Below, one piece after another: positions 1 through 7,369 of a DNA stretch of 64,000 nt. Where the stretch lies: NCBI RefSeq assembly GCF_002159735.1, contig NZ_NFJF01000002.1, positions 310,001 to 374,000 on the forward strand. Direction: 5' to 3'. Source of the DNA: Olsenella sp. An270. GTDB taxonomy: Bacteria > Actinomycetota > Coriobacteriia > Coriobacteriales > Atopobiaceae. The notes below the pieces were generated by a model. That model worked only from the letters and a program-made list of their open reading frames with translations. It was not told the DNA's origin and did not search any database. Numbering within the stretch: position 1 is the first letter of the stretch; every line of letters begins with the position of its first letter. The position numbers and the translations under genes are program-made.

Positions 1-1
1 C

Positions 2-310
2 AAGAAGGAGATCGGCATCCTGCGCGCGATCGGCGCCTCCAAGCGCAACGTCGCGAGCGTCTTCAACGCCGAGACCTTCATCGAGGGCCTCATCTCCGGC
101 CTCTTTGCCATCGCCGTGGTGGTTATCGTCTCGGTGCCGGTGAACGCCTGGGTGCTCGCCGACTTCGACGTGGAGGGGATCATGAACCTGCCTGCGGGCT
201 CTGCGGCGGTGCTCGTGTGCATCTCGGTCGTGCTGACGCTGGTCGCGGGCCTCATCCCGTCGAGTGCCGCCAGCCGCCGCGACCCCGTGGAGGCCCTCCG
301 CAGCGAGTAG
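2..310 (+). CDS. ABC transporter permease, FtsX/MacB-like C-terminus (partial)
   Basis: The gene enters from the left edge and only its last 102 codons are present. The fragment begins with the hallmark of FtsX-type permeases, a KKEIGILRAIGASKRNV stretch, followed by two hydrophobic membrane segments and the usual cytoplasmic end with a DPVEALRSE motif. These proteins form the membrane part of MacB/LolCDE-like exporters or peptide and stress sensors and pair with a cytoplasmic ATPase, which would lie upstream. The frame is open from base 2 to a TAG. The family call is firm. The substrate cannot be told from this piece. Confidence 0.9.
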   Translation, partial: KKEIGILRAIGASKRNVASVFNAETFIEGLISGLFAIAVVVIVSVPVNAWVLADFDVEGIMNLPAGSAAVLVCISVVLTLVAGLIPSSAASRRDPVEALRSE

Positions 311-328
311 GGGAGCCCCCTTTTCGCG

Positions 329-417
329 GTTTGGGTTCACCTCCCTGAGAGTGCCGTCGCGCGACCTGCGGTTTTGCTAGCGACTACCGTCCATCGTGCG
401 TTTTGGTGAACCCAAAC
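329..417. repeat. Family C palindromic unit (copy C1)
   Basis: A perfect 13-bp inverted repeat, GTTTGGGTTCACC at 329-341 and its complement at 405-417, encloses 63 bp in the gap between the permease and hipB. The same terminal sequence recurs at 59234-59463 and 60747-60833. The rest of the 311-455 gap shows no gene. Confidence 0.75.
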
Positions 418-455
418 TTCGAAGCGAGGCCTCGGCAGACTGTGGCGTGTGGCCC

Positions 456-501
456 TTGACATGCAGACTTTCGCATATAGACTAGTATGCAAAACTCTGC
501 A
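456..501 (+). promoter_or_regulatory. hipBA promoter with overlapping 40-bp operator
   Basis: A TTGACA box at 456-461 and a TAGACT box at 478-483, 16 bp apart, form a good sigma-70-type promoter. Over it lies an inverted repeat with 16-bp arms at 462-477 and 486-501, matching at 14 of 16 positions around the 8-bp centre TAGACTAG. The repeat covers the spacer, the -10 box and the likely start site. HipB proteins are known to repress their own operon by binding inverted repeats, so this is the expected autoregulatory operator. That HipB binds here is inferred. Confidence 0.8.
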
Positions 502-525
502 CACTAGCAAGAAGGCGAGAAGAAC

Positions 526-921
526 ATGGACACGATGCCCATCTCCGTCCCGCGCCAGGCTGGCATCTACGTGCGCCGCTCCCGTGAGGCCCAGGGCCTC
601 ACGCGCACCCAGCTCGCAGCGGCAGCTGGCGTCTCGGAGCGTCTGCTCGCCTCTCTCGAGCTCGGTGACGCCACGGGAATCAGACTCGACAAGCTGCTCG
701 CGGTCTTCGATGCCCTTGAGCTCTCGCTTGCGGTGCAGGGCGAGAAGATCGCCGCCCCATCGCCCTCGCCTGCACCCGCTGCGGACCGGCGACAGACGCC
801 GCAGCCCATCAAGGCAGCCGCAATTTCCTTCGATGACGCAGATTTGATTGCGTCCTACACCCGGCTTTTCCGGGAGATCGCTCGGGAGCAGGGGGTTGTC
901 CTTCCTGAGGGGGCGAGCTAG
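526..921 (+). CDS. hipB: HipB-like XRE-family antitoxin
   Basis: This 131-residue protein carries an XRE helix-turn-helix at about residues 10-70 (GLTRTQLAAAAGVSERLLASLE is the recognisable core) and a Pro/Ala-rich, probably disordered tail. Family members bind and neutralise the HipA kinase and repress the operon. ATG 526 follows a purine-rich GAAGGCGAG. The stop lies 2 nt before the hipA start, so the two are translationally coupled. The inverted repeat over the promoter supports autoregulation. The C-terminal extension is longer than in E. coli HipB (88 residues). HipB is a firm call from the domain and the hipA neighbour. Confidence 0.88.
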   Translation: MDTMPISVPRQAGIYVRRSREAQGLTRTQLAAAAGVSERLLASLELGDATGIRLDKLLAVFDALELSLAVQGEKIAAPSPSPAPAADRRQTPQPIKAAAISFDDADLIASYTRLFREIAREQGVVLPEGAS

Positions 922-923
922 CC

Positions 924-2213
924 ATGGCAGCTCTCGATCTGCGCGTCCTTGTCTCCGGAATTCCCGCAGGAACTGTCCATCAGGACGAGCGCGGTCTCAT
1001 GACCTTCTCCTATGACGCCGGCTACCAGGGTCCGCCACTTTCGCTCTCCATGCCCGTCTCCAACCGGATCTACGGCTCCGATGTGCTGCGCCCGTACCTC
1101 TTCGGCCTGCTGCCGGACAGCGAGCTCCAGCGCCGTGCGATCGGACGCGAGCTCGGGGCGAGTGCCAACAACCCGGTGACGCTGCTCGCCCACATCGGTC
1201 TCGACTGCCCGGGAGCCGTGCAGCTCTGTCCGCCTGATCGCATGGACGAGGCCCTCTCTCGGGATGACGACCGCCGCGAGCTCACCGACCACGAGGTTTC
1301 GCTGCGTCTCAAGGTCGTCCGCGACGAGCCCGAGGCCTCGTGGATGGGACTCGAGGAGCGGTGGTCGCTCGGCGGCAATCAGGGAAAGTTCGCGCTCGCG
1401 GAGGAGGACGGCCACTGGTTCGAGTGCCACGGCGCCGCCCCCACCACGCACATCCTCAAGAACGGCGTCGTCGGCTTCAGGCTCCAGGCGCTCAACGAGT
1501 ACGTCTGCATGCGCACGGCGGAGCGCTGCGGCGTGGCGGCGGCACACGTGGACTACCGCTTCTTCGAGGACGAGCCCGCGCTCATCGTGGAGCGCTACGA
1601 CCGCTTGCGAGATGCCGCGGGCAAGGTGGTTCGCCTGCACCAGGAGGACCTCTGCCAGGCGCTCTCGGTCATGCCGGACAGCAAGTACGCCGAGGACGGG
1701 GGTCCTGCGGCGCGTGACGTGCTGCGACTGTTGGCGCAAACCGCTCACAGCAAGCTCAACCTGCTGCTTTTCTCGCAGCAGCTCTTCTACAACGCGCTCG
1801 TCGGCGCACCTGACGCGCATGCAAAAAACTACTCGGTGCTTCTGGGTATGGGCAGGAACGCGGGGCTCGCTCCCATGTACGACGTCGCCTCCGGCCTCGC
1901 CTACGAGAACTTGAGGCGGCGCGCGCGTCTCGCCATGTCCATAGGAGGGGAGAACCGCGTGGGTCGCATCGGCGCCGGCGCGCTCAAGCGCTACGTGGGT
2001 GGGGGAGATCCCAGCCTTGCCGCGCTTCTCGACCGCGCGGGGCTCACGCTGACGTCGTGTCGCGCCCTCATGACCGACCTTGCGCAGGAGATCCCCGTTG
2101 CGATGGGGGAGGTCTTCGAGGAGTCTGCCGGGCTGCCTGGTGCGGACGAGCTCCGCGAGCACCTGCTCGAGCCCGTCGCCGACAACTGCCGTCGCACGCT
2201 CGCGCTGTTGTAG
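924..2213 (+). CDS. hipA: HipA-like serine/threonine kinase toxin
   Basis: The 429-residue length and domain order fit the HipA family: an N-terminal subdomain at about 1-110, then the kinase-like HipA core. Visible catalytic features are Lys179 in THILKNG (nucleotide binding), Asp297 in the PDAHAKN catalytic loop and Asp320 in YDVASGLAY (metal binding). All are intact, so the protein should be active. E. coli HipA phosphorylates glutamyl-tRNA synthetase and induces persistence. Other HipA-type kinases hit other tRNA synthetases, so the target here is unknown. It is co-transcribed with hipB. Confidence 0.92.
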   Translation: MAALDLRVLVSGIPAGTVHQDERGLMTFSYDAGYQGPPLSLSMPVSNRIYGSDVLRPYLFGLLPDSELQRRAIGRELGASANNPVTLLAHIGLDCPGAVQLCPPDRMDEALSRDDDRRELTDHEVSLRLKVVRDEPEASWMGLEERWSLGGNQGKFALAEEDGHWFECHGAAPTTHILKNGVVGFRLQALNEYVCMRTAERCGVAAAHVDYRFFEDEPALIVERYDRLRDAAGKVVRLHQEDLCQALSVMPDSKYAEDGGPAARDVLRLLAQTAHSKLNLLLFSQQLFYNALVGAPDAHAKNYSVLLGMGRNAGLAPMYDVASGLAYENLRRRARLAMSIGGENRVGRIGAGALKRYVGGGDPSLAALLDRAGLTLTSCRALMTDLAQEIPVAMGEVFEESAGLPGADELREHLLEPVADNCRRTLALL

Positions 2214-2256
2214 CCCCGCCGCTGCGCTATGCTGTGGGCGGACGAGAGGAGCGCGC

Positions 2257-2649
2257 ATGCTGCAGAGGGACTATGTCCTAGAGATCATCGGCCAGTTCGT
2301 GGAGGGCGTCTCGCGCGCGCTGCGTCGTGCGGCGGCGGGCGAGAAGGACGGTCTTCTCGCCACGGAGCAGGAGATCGGCGAGCTGCTGGAGCTCGACCAC
2401 GCGACCGCGCTCGCCCTCGCACCCGACTCGCTCGTCACGATGATGGTGCTCTCGGGCATGGGCGACTCGGTGGCCGCCTACGTCTGCTACGCGCTCGAGC
2501 GCCTCGCTCGCCTCTACGAGCACGCGGGCGACGAGGACACGGCGGGCCTGCGCCGCCTGCAGGCCAAGGCCGTCGCCGAGTCCTTCGGCTGCGACCCGGA
2601 CACGCCGCCCGCCGAGCTCGCCGCGGTGGACGCGGAGCTGTTTGGGTAG
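2257..2649 (+). CDS. small helical protein, DUF6483-like
   Basis: This is a 130-residue, mostly helical, Ala/Leu-rich protein without signal or membrane segment. It opens with MLQRDYVLEIIGQFVEGVSRAL, a start that resembles DUF6483 proteins of Gram-positive bacteria, whose function is not known. ATG 2257 was chosen because GAGAGGA lies 7 nt upstream. The same frame stays open further left but runs inside hipA there. It follows hipA by 43 bp and converges with hicB. The family name rests on recall of the N-terminal pattern and is tentative, but the coding call is sound. Confidence 0.65.
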   Translation: MLQRDYVLEIIGQFVEGVSRALRRAAAGEKDGLLATEQEIGELLELDHATALALAPDSLVTMMVLSGMGDSVAAYVCYALERLARLYEHAGDEDTAGLRRLQAKAVAESFGCDPDTPPAELAAVDAELFG

Positions 2650-2688
2650 GGTACGCTGCGATTTACTACTAGCGCCGGGGCAACCGCC

Positions 2689-3138
2689 CTACAACGCCGC
2701 CGCAACCTTGAGCGGGCGTCCCGCGCGCGGCTTCTCGGTAAGACGCGCCCTCACCGAGTCCAGCGAGACGTAGGCGTTGCGGCCCTCTCTCCAACCATAG
2801 AGCCGGGCGTCCTTGATCATCTGAGAGACGCGGCCCTGCGTGACTCCGAGCATGCGCGCCGCTTCCGAGGCCGTCACCTTCTCTATGGTCTCTATCCCCG
2901 CCGAAATGCCAAAGACCATGTTGGTCCCACCGTGTCGTGGCTTGTTGCCAAAGGTCGGCGTGGGCAGCTCCTTGCCGGCGATTTCCCAATCCTCGATGTG
3001 CATCTTGAGCCAGTCTGCGACCATGAGGCAGAGGTCCTCGAAGTCCTCGCCCTGGGTCGCGCCCTCCATGTCGTAGGGGACGGCGATGAAGCGACCCTCT
3101 TCCTGGAACACCTCGAATTCGTAGACGCCGAAATGCAT
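2689..3138 (-). CDS. hicB: HicB-like antitoxin with C-terminal helix-turn-helix
   Basis: The 149-residue protein has the HicB fold at about 1-60 (YEFEVFQEEGRFIAVPYDMEGATQGEDFEDL), a short linker and a DNA-binding helix-turn-helix at about 90-125 (TASEAARMLGVTQGRVSQMI), followed by a basic tail. HicB proteins neutralise the HicA mRNA interferase and repress the operon through the C-terminal DNA-binding domain. ATG 3138 has GGAGG 6-7 nt upstream, inside the end of hicA, and the genes are 2 nt apart. Order is toxin first, as in most hicAB loci. Confidence 0.88.
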   Translation of the reverse strand: MHFGVYEFEVFQEEGRFIAVPYDMEGATQGEDFEDLCLMVADWLKMHIEDWEIAGKELPTPTFGNKPRHGGTNMVFGISAGIETIEKVTASEAARMLGVTQGRVSQMIKDARLYGWREGRNAYVSLDSVRARLTEKPRAGRPLKVAAAL

Positions 3139-3140
3139 GG

Positions 3141-3326
3141 CTACCTCCAGTTCTTAATCCCCGCATCACGCAGGATGCTCTTGAAGGTGAATTCCAGAAT
3201 CTCTCGATGTCTGGGTACCCAGACTTCTCTTCCGTCGGCGTGTCTGAATCTTTCGTGCTTTGTACCGCCTTCGGCGTGGAATCCGTATGCCTCCAGAAGC
3301 CTAACCACGTCCCTGCGCTTGGTCAA
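3141..3326 (-). CDS. hicA: HicA-like mRNA interferase toxin
   Basis: At 61 residues this is a typical HicA: a double-stranded-RNA-binding-like fold with His24 in GGTKHERF at the position of the catalytic histidine, and the conserved VPRHREI strand. HicA cleaves mRNAs and tmRNA and arrests growth until bound by HicB. The start is a TTG at 3326, supported by GGAGAGG about 4 nt upstream and by a strong promoter just beyond. No ATG or GTG lies in the right place. The pair is complete and looks functional. Confidence 0.9.
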   Translation of the reverse strand: MTKRRDVVRLLEAYGFHAEGGTKHERFRHADGREVWVPRHREILEFTFKSILRDAGIKNWR

Positions 3327-3339
3327 CGCCTCTCCAAAA

Positions 3340-3368
3340 AATATATAGTGACATTAGAATAATGTCAA
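3340..3368 (-). promoter_or_regulatory. hicAB promoter with operator in its spacer
   Basis: On the minus strand a TTGACA box (3368-3363) and a TATATT box (3345-3340) are separated by exactly 17 bp. A perfect inverted repeat, TGACATT-5 bp-AATGTCA at 3349-3367, fills the spacer and touches the -35 box. This is where a HicB repressor would be expected to bind. Binding is inferred. The 3369-3576 gap beyond it shows no gene. Confidence 0.82.
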
Positions 3369-3576
3369 CGGCATAAGCTTGGACGCACATGCTAGCCAAC
3401 GGGGAGGCAAGATCTCATCCTTGTTGCTGACACTTGTCTGACGGTGCAGGTAGAATGAGAGATGACGCCGGATGCAGTTCGGCGTACGGTCGGGGTTGAA
3501 GGCGCAAGTGGCATGGCGAGCGCGGCGCATACGCTGAGGGTGTGTTGTGCGGTGCTTGGTGTGGTGCAATCGGCCC

Positions 3577-3903
3577 CTATTTGTCCCTGAGAGCCTCGGC
3601 TTGAGCCATTTTCACCAGTTTCTTCTTGAGCTCGCAGATCTTCTGGTCCTGCGTGAACGTGCGGACGAGAAGAACCAGGATGCCGCAGCAGAAGATGAAG
3701 TTCACCGGCGCGTCAAAGCCCAGGACGTCGGATGCCCAGTAGGCGATCTGGGGAAAGACGGCGAGCACGAGCAGGATGGCGACGATGAAGAGCCAGAAGA
3801 TCGAGTCGGTGATCTCCAGGCTGGACTTGCGGATCCTGCGCAGCACAAAGAGCAGGATGAGGGCTGCGCAGACGATGAGGGCGATTCTCAGGGGGCCGTT
3901 CAT
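3577..3903 (-). CDS. DUF2304 membrane protein
   Basis: A 108-residue protein with three predicted membrane helices (about 5-22, 33-53 and 67-85) and a charged, coiled-coil-like tail. The pattern of a hydrophobic start, FPQIAYWASDVLGFDAPVNFIF in the middle and a short cytosolic end is that of DUF2304 proteins, which accompany GT2 genes. They are thought to help anchor or flip polyprenyl-linked sugars. ATG 3903 is chosen over an upstream GTG because AGGTGAT precedes it by about 4 nt. It follows the GT2 gene by 5 nt. A second copy of this pair lies at 12663-13778. Confidence 0.8.
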   Translation of the reverse strand: MNGPLRIALIVCAALILLFVLRRIRKSSLEITDSIFWLFIVAILLVLAVFPQIAYWASDVLGFDAPVNFIFCCGILVLLVRTFTQDQKICELKKKLVKMAQAEALRDK

Positions 3904-3908
3904 GCAGA

Positions 3909-4589
3909 TCACCTGAACCACTGGACGAGGAGGATGGACGTGCAGGCGCGGGCCATGTAGGAGATGGAGCGGCGCAGGTTGAGGTAGGACTCGCCGGCCT
4001 CGCGCTCGCGCATCTCCACCTGGACCTCGCGGACCTTCGCACCGCGCCGCATGAGGTAGGCAACCGAGTCGGGCTCCGGGCCAAAGTCAAAGCGCCGCGC
4101 AAACTCCCGCATCATCGCCTGGTTGTAGAGGCGCATCCCCGAGGTCGGGTCCGTGATGCGCTGGCCGGTCGTGAGCCTGATCAGGGTGCTCAGCAGCCTC
4201 GAGCCGATCATGCGGGCCGAGAAGGACTTGCGCTCGCTCACAAAGCGCGAGCCGACCACGATGTCGGCGCCCGTGCGCTCCATCTCGGCCACCATGGGCG
4301 GGACGTGGACGGGCATGTGCTGGCCGTCGGCGTCAAACTGGATGACGGCGTCGTAGCCGTGGGAGAGCGCGTAGGTGACGCCCGTCTGGAACCCCGCCGT
4401 GAGCCCGAGGTTGGTGGGGTGGGTGACGTAGTTGTAGCCGTGCTCCCTGCAGATGGCCTCGGTTGCGTCCGAGGAGTCGTCGTTGATGATGACGTAGTCG
4501 CATCCCGTGTTAGCGGCGAGAAGCTCCTCGACCCTGGACACGATGGACTCCTGCTCGTTGTAGGCAGGGATGATGGCAAGTACGCGCAT
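3909..4589 (-). CDS. glycosyltransferase family 2, dolichol-phosphate-sugar synthase-like
   Basis: This 226-residue GT-A enzyme starts directly with the nucleotide-binding strand IIPAYNEQESI. It has the DADGQH metal-binding motif near residue 85, VVGSRF and the RITDPTSGMRLY signature of the DPM1/DPG-synthase-like GT2 group. Members move a sugar from a nucleotide donor to polyprenyl phosphate or to a glycan acceptor. The companion DUF2304 protein follows at once. It is the last enzyme of the minus-strand lic operon. The paralogue at 12663 shares the same motifs. Donor and acceptor are unknown. Confidence 0.85.
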   Translation of the reverse strand: MRVLAIIPAYNEQESIVSRVEELLAANTGCDYVIINDDSSDATEAICREHGYNYVTHPTNLGLTAGFQTGVTYALSHGYDAVIQFDADGQHMPVHVPPMVAEMERTGADIVVGSRFVSERKSFSARMIGSRLLSTLIRLTTGQRITDPTSGMRLYNQAMMREFARRFDFGPEPDSVAYLMRRGAKVREVQVEMREREAGESYLNLRRSISYMARACTSILLVQWFR

Positions 4590-4607
4590 GGTGCTCCAGG
4601 TGGGGGT

Positions 4608-6419
4608 CTAGGATGTCACGTCAGCGCCATGAGTATAGCCCAAGGGCTTCTCTCCCTCATAGAACGCAAGCGTCTTGTCCAGATACTCATCCGCATAGCG
4701 GAAGTAGATGTAGAGCCACTCGCCCACGAAGTCGCCCTCCGCCTCCTTGAGCAGCGACCACAGGTACCAGCACCAGCCGGCGAGCTGGACGTGCGCCAGG
4801 CAGTGCCTGACCTCCTCCGGCTCCGGTGCGTGGCCAAGGTACTCGCCGAGGGCGTGCAAGGCCTCGGCCTCGCTGAGCTCGCAGCAGACGACGCAGGTGC
4901 CAAAGTCGTTGGCATAGTCGCTCATGCCCGCATACTCCCAGTCGATGAGGTAGTACTTGTCGTCCTCGTCGATCAGGAAGTTCATGTAGAAGAAGTCGTT
5001 GTGGCAGAGGCAGACGCGGGCGCCGTCCGCCCTGACGTGCGCCTCGAGCTTGTCCACCTTGGCGGACATCTCGGCGTAGCCGGGGATGTCGATGGGGCCC
5101 TTCTCAAGGAGCAGACCCTCGTAGCGCTTTGCCTCCTCGTAGAAGTCAAAGTGCCGCGCGACCGCGGCGTTGGACCCGTGCAGCTCGCGCCCCATGCGCA
5201 TCATCCGTGCGAGCTGGTCCGGGTCGTGCGGGTCGGGCTGGTGGGAGTTTGGGACAAAGCGAGAGATCTTCCACCCGCGCTTTGGGTCCTCAAAGACAAA
5301 GGTGTCGTCTATGCCGAGCTCGCGTGCGGTCTCGAGGGCCGCGACCTCTCCGGAGCGATCGATGAGCAGCTCGGTGCCCACGCCGGGGTGACGGTAGACC
5401 CACTCCCCGGAATCGGTCGCAAAGTGGCACGAGAGATTGGTGAGTCCCTGCTTGAGGGGGTAGATGTCACGAATCTCCTCGCGGGAGCACCCGAGCACGC
5501 CCATGATGTTGTCAAAGATCTGGGAGTCAACGTTGTCGATGAACTCCGGGTCAAAGCCCTCGACCTCGGCGAGGGAGTCAAACTCGTGGATGACGCCCTC
5601 GGGGTAGCGCCTGATCTCCATGTCGAGTGACCCGACGTTGCGGACGAGGACGGACTCCCAGAGCTCGTCCTCGGACCCGGCGCGCCTCATCTCTTCGTCG
5701 AGCAACGGCACAAAGCACTCGCAAAATGCTCGGTCAAGGTATGCATGACCCAGCATGACCCACGAGTTGCCCCCGCCGACGGTGACGCCTGTGATTCGTC
5801 CGTCCTCTCCGGCAGACAGGCACCACTCGCTCGTCTTTCCGTCAACGTACTCCGAGGCGTAGTAGGACTTCCAGACGTAGCGCTCGAAGGGGTTTACGGT
5901 GAAGTAGTCGTCAGAGGAGCAGACGTAGGTGTTGCCCAGCCCCTCGCGCAGGAGCCAGAGCGTCCAGGAGTTGTTGCGCTCCGCGTATTGGTCGTTCACC
6001 ACGATCTTCACGCCGTACTTTGCGGCCAGGTAGAAGAAGTACTCCTTCTTATAGCCCACCGCCACGGTGATGTCCGAGATGCCTCGTCTGAGCAGCTGCT
6101 CTATCTGGCGCTCGACAAGAACCTCCCCTCGCACGCGCAGCATCCCCTTGGGGCGCTCGTAGGAGAGGGGGACAAGGCGGCTGGAGAGGCCTGCCGCCAG
6201 AATGACGGCGTTTCTCACGCGGTGGGGCTCGAGCGCCGCGACGCCCCGCTCGGTGATGCGGCCGTCCTCGACGAGGCCGGCCTGCTCGCAGGAGCGGATG
6301 GCGGACTGCGCCGCGTTGCCGGTGAGGTCGGCGAGTCCCGCAAGGTCGTCTGGTCTCGAGGGCGACCCCGTCGAGGAGAGCGCGCGGAGGACCTCGAACT
6401 CGTCTCTTGTGAGCGACAT
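4608..6419 (-). CDS. wHTH - LicC cytidylyltransferase - LicA choline kinase fusion (copy 1)
   Basis: A 603-residue three-part protein. Residues 1-60 form a winged helix (MSLTRDEFEVLRALSSTG). About 72-300 is a nucleotidyltransferase with AAGLSSRLVPLSYERPKGM, as in LicC phosphocholine cytidylyltransferase. About 325-590 is a choline/ethanolamine kinase-like domain with the catalytic loop CHNDFFYMNF near 471 and the metal-binding IDWEYAG. Together these would turn choline into CDP-choline for transfer by LicD. ATG 6419 is set by homology with copy 2; the frame runs on upstream only as antisense to licB. The wing may bind DNA or only stabilise the enzyme. Both catalytic motifs are intact. Confidence 0.85.
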   Translation of the reverse strand: MSLTRDEFEVLRALSSTGSPSRPDDLAGLADLTGNAAQSAIRSCEQAGLVEDGRITERGVAALEPHRVRNAVILAAGLSSRLVPLSYERPKGMLRVRGEVLVERQIEQLLRRGISDITVAVGYKKEYFFYLAAKYGVKIVVNDQYAERNNSWTLWLLREGLGNTYVCSSDDYFTVNPFERYVWKSYYASEYVDGKTSEWCLSAGEDGRITGVTVGGGNSWVMLGHAYLDRAFCECFVPLLDEEMRRAGSEDELWESVLVRNVGSLDMEIRRYPEGVIHEFDSLAEVEGFDPEFIDNVDSQIFDNIMGVLGCSREEIRDIYPLKQGLTNLSCHFATDSGEWVYRHPGVGTELLIDRSGEVAALETARELGIDDTFVFEDPKRGWKISRFVPNSHQPDPHDPDQLARMMRMGRELHGSNAAVARHFDFYEEAKRYEGLLLEKGPIDIPGYAEMSAKVDKLEAHVRADGARVCLCHNDFFYMNFLIDEDDKYYLIDWEYAGMSDYANDFGTCVVCCELSEAEALHALGEYLGHAPEPEEVRHCLAHVQLAGWCWYLWSLLKEAEGDFVGEWLYIYFRYADEYLDKTLAFYEGEKPLGYTHGADVTS

Positions 6420-6433
6420 GCTGCCGTCCCTAC

Positions 6434-7369
6434 CTAGTCCTTCTCGGTCCCAAACAGCTCGCGGAAGTCCGCCGCGGCGGTGATGGCGCCCAGGATGATG
6501 ACGATGGCGCACACGATGCCGCGCGGGTCGGGCATGGTGCCCAGGAGCAGGAGCGAGAAGGGAATCGCCCATGCGGAGTAGGTGATGTTGAGCGCCATGG
6601 CGCGAGAGGCGCCGATCTTGGCGATGGCACGGTAGTAGCAGAGGTAGGAGACCGTGCCGAGAAGGGCGGCGAGTGCGATGACGGGCATCGCGCTGCTCGC
6701 GATGATGTCGAGCGTGCAACCCCAACCGCCGAGCAGCGGGATGATCACGAGGGCGTAGGTGACGGCCGAGGTCGTCTGGCGGATCTGCATGGCGCACTCG
6801 TCGTCCACGCTCGCGTTGCGCAGGCCCCAGTCTATGACCACGGCCTCGGTGCCCCAGCCAAAGACGCAGACGAGCGAGCCGATGATGCCGAGCGTCCAGT
6901 CTCCGGGGATCGCGTCGACGGGGGAGTAGCCCAGGGCGGCGACGCCGACCACGCATGCGAAGAGACCGACCCACTGGTAGGCGTGCATGCGCTCCTTCAA
7001 AAAGACAGTGGCGAGAAAGGCCCCGTAGGCGGGGAAGAACGCGGAGATCGCCGCCGTGTAGGCGGCACCGATGTTGTTGATCGCGAGGACGTAGCCGGTC
7101 ATGCCGACGGGGCCGCCGATCAGCGCCGCCCCAACGATGACGAGGCCCTCGCGCGAGCGAATCGTCTTCCACGTCTGGGCGAGCTTTCTGCGGGCGGCCA
7201 TGTAGAGGAAGGAGAACACCGCGGAGCTCGCATCGTGGAGGAAGGTGCTCGTGAACGACGCGAGCGCTATGGCCTGGGGTGTCGAGACAAAGGCGGCGTT
7301 GGAGAGCGCGATGCTCAGGATGACCGTATCGAGCGCCCAGGTGATCGCCGCCGCAACTCCGTGAATCAT
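6434..7369 (-). CDS. licB: LicB-like choline transporter, EamA/DMT family
   Basis: A 311-residue integral membrane protein with about ten hydrophobic segments arranged as two EamA-type halves (drug/metabolite transporter superfamily). In lic loci this position is held by LicB, the choline importer. Here it lies between two LicC-LicA fusions, which supports choline as substrate. ATG 7369 overlaps the TGA of the upstream gene by 4 bp (ATGA), so the two are translationally coupled; copy 1 of the fusion follows after 14 bp. The transporter family is certain and choline specificity is inferred from context. Confidence 0.82.
   Translation of the reverse strand: MIHGVAAAITWALDTVILSIALSNAAFVSTPQAIALASFTSTFLHDASSAVFSFLYMAARRKLAQTWKTIRSREGLVIVGAALIGGPVGMTGYVLAINNIGAAYTAAISAFFPAYGAFLATVFLKERMHAYQWVGLFACVVGVAALGYSPVDAIPGDWTLGIIGSLVCVFGWGTEAVVIDWGLRNASVDDECAMQIRQTTSAVTYALVIIPLLGGWGCTLDIIASSAMPVIALAALLGTVSYLCYYRAIAKIGASRAMALNITYSAWAIPFSLLLLGTMPDPRGIVCAIVIILGAITAAADFRELFGTEKD

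Noticed and set aside
306-325. Terminator after the ABC permease (GGGG-AG-CCCC-TTTT)
   Set aside because: A 4-bp stem with a 2-base loop is too small to be convincing.
341-352. TPP riboswitch (CTGAGA)
   Set aside because: Only this short motif is present, without the other conserved helices, and the next gene is hipB.
3354-3569. 71-codon minus-strand frame upstream of hicA
   Set aside because: It overlaps the hicAB promoter, has no ribosome-binding site and an Arg/His/Thr-rich composition.
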